Shown here: piece by piece, positions 63,503 through 64,000 of the stretch
How the letters are laid out: every line of letters starts with the position of its first letter
Position numbering within the stretch: position 1 is the first letter of the stretch
Origin: Aceticella autotrophica
Lineage (GTDB): Bacteria; Bacillota; Thermoanaerobacteria; Thermoanaerobacterales; Thermoanaerobacteraceae
Direction: 5' to 3'
Length of the DNA: 64,000 bases
Assembly (NCBI RefSeq): GCF_017357865.1
Contig: NZ_CP060096.1
Location: 620,001-684,000, forward strand
The notes under the pieces: generated by a model
The model's database searches: none
What the model was told of the DNA's origin: nothing
The model's input: the letters and a program-made list of their open reading frames with translations, nothing else
Translations under genes and position numbers: made by a program

Positions 63503-63532
63503 AGGGGGCTTTTAGCCCCCTTTAAAATATGG
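63497..63532 (+). terminator. Terminator after aroC
   Basis: TTTTAAAGGGGGC / GCCCCCTTTAAAA, a perfect 13-pair stem with a 5-base loop; the aroC stop codon is inside. Confidence 0.85.
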
Positions 63533-63602
63533 CTGATCATATTTATAATCACAAAATGTTTTTGCTGAGTATAAGTGAAAAATTATTCCTTGAAAAATCC
63601 TG

Positions 63603-63631
63603 TTGACAAATGATAAATAAGGGAGTATAAT
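63603..63631 (+). promoter_or_regulatory. Promoter of the MarR gene
   Basis: Perfect TTGACA (63603-63608), 17-base spacer, perfect TATAAT (63626-63631). Confidence 0.85.
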
Positions 63632-63638
63632 GTTTTGC

Positions 63639-63664
63639 ATACGAAATATATTTATACGAAATAT
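63639..63664 (+). promoter_or_regulatory. Candidate operator: two ATACGAAATAT repeats
   Basis: ATACGAAATAT occurs at 63639-63649 and 63654-63664, just after the -10. The position at the transcription start fits autorepression by the MarR protein. Confidence 0.55.
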
Positions 63665-63684
63665 GTAAAGAAAGGAGGAAAAGC

Positions 63685-64000
63685 ATGGAGGAAGTAAGCA
63701 ATGGTATTAAAATACTTAAAGTGTTAAAACAGATAAGGGATATTATGAAGCAGAATATGAAGTATCAGTTTAATAAAATAGATATAACCGGACCACAAGG
63801 CATGTTAATGAGTATGCTGGCTCATCATGGGAAAATGAAAATTAGTGATTTAAGTGAGAATCTTGGACTATCAAACAGCACTGTATCTGGTATTATTGAT
63901 AGATTGGAGAGACAAGGTCTGGTTGAAAGAATCAGAAGCATTGAGGATAGAAGAGTGGTTTATGTTAGTGTTACTTCGGAGTTTAAAAAAAATGCTAAGG
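63685..64000 (+). CDS. MarR family transcriptional regulator (partial, runs off window)
   Basis: The first 105 codons of a winged-helix repressor. N-terminal dimerisation helix (about 1-30), then helix-turn-helix and wing: MKISDLSENLGLSNSTVSGI, IDRLERQGLVERI, and the DxR wing motif SIEDRRVVYVSV. AAAGGAGGA precedes the ATG. MarR proteins usually control a neighbouring transport or detoxification gene, here beyond the window end. Confidence 0.92.
   Translation, partial: MEEVSNGIKILKVLKQIRDIMKQNMKYQFNKIDITGPQGMLMSMLAHHGKMKISDLSENLGLSNSTVSGIIDRLERQGLVERIRSIEDRRVVYVSVTSEFKKNAK

Noticed and set aside
1-64000. CRISPR array or prophage
   Set aside because: No regularly spaced short repeats, cas genes or phage structural genes are seen; the only direct repeats are those reported.

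Overview
This window comes from a low-G+C, spore-forming, anaerobic Firmicute, most likely of class Clostridia. Thermoanaerobacterales (Thermoanaerobacterium-like) is my best guess, but the sequence alone does not prove the genus. Support for this: strongly AT-rich DNA, Shine-Dalgarno sites close to AGGAGG with frequent TTG and GTG starts, T-box leaders before valS and thrS, an alpha/beta-type spore protein, a YtxC-like sporulation protein, an ANTAR regulator behind glnA, a CooS/CooF pair, and a complete mreBCD-PBP2-minCDE cluster.

Layout. 1-6016: T-box, valS, a GNAT acetyltransferase, folC, a small protein and thiD, all on the plus strand. 6092-9755: tRNA-Pro(CGG), a beta-propeller protein, DUF4364, an alpha/beta SASP, a double-cluster 4Fe-4S protein and metA. 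9863-13871: cooS-cooF under a near-consensus promoter, then a double OB-fold SSB-like protein and a corrinoid adenosyltransferase. 13896-17360: the minus-strand lysine/DAP operon asd-dapA-dapB-dapH. 17484-21664: a lipoprotein, glnA with a structured leader, an ANTAR response regulator and iadA. 21852-26290: a four-gene surface-glycan-like cluster (DUF6385 protein, two glycosyltransferases, DNRLRE-DUF6385 protein). 26322-37836: mostly envelope genes (bactofilin and M23 peptidase, amidase, SppA, GH18, DUF4097/PspC, polysaccharide deacetylase) plus an amino-acid permease and a lipase-like hydrolase. 37959-42877: polA, coaE, a lytic transglycosylase and nicotinate phosphoribosyltransferase. 42910-44690: a promoter-bearing tRNA-Leu 5' half, an intact tRNA-Leu(GAG) and an IS30-family element. 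44699-49112: a c-di-AMP (ydaO-type) riboswitch with an NlpC/P60 hydrolase, typA, a second transglycosylase and a SPOR-like protein. 49238-57442: DUF4321, maf, radC, mreBCD, PBP2 and minCDE. 57543-64000: a REC-GGDDF protein, a DUF6873-like protein, ytxC, T-box and thrS, aroC, and a MarR gene that runs off the end.

Working together: the largest theme is envelope building and remodelling. It includes elongasome and Min genes, two transglycosylases, NlpC/P60, M23 plus bactofilin, PBP2, polysaccharide deacetylase and GH18. Amino-acid supply and translation (T-boxes, DAP pathway, MetA, GlnA) form the second theme. Most convergent gene pairs are separated by strong symmetric terminators, several of which contain both stop codons.

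Most interesting: (1) a CooS homolog that keeps all C-cluster cysteines but has lost the catalytic Lys, most proton-channel His residues and one His of the HGH motif; (2) a DUF6385/glycosyltransferase cluster without signal peptides; (3) a glnA leader in which an ANTAR-type hexaloop hairpin competes with a terminator-like stem; (4) a tRNA-Leu half broken at the anticodon loop behind an excellent promoter; (5) a large folded element at the 3' end of the IS30 copy.
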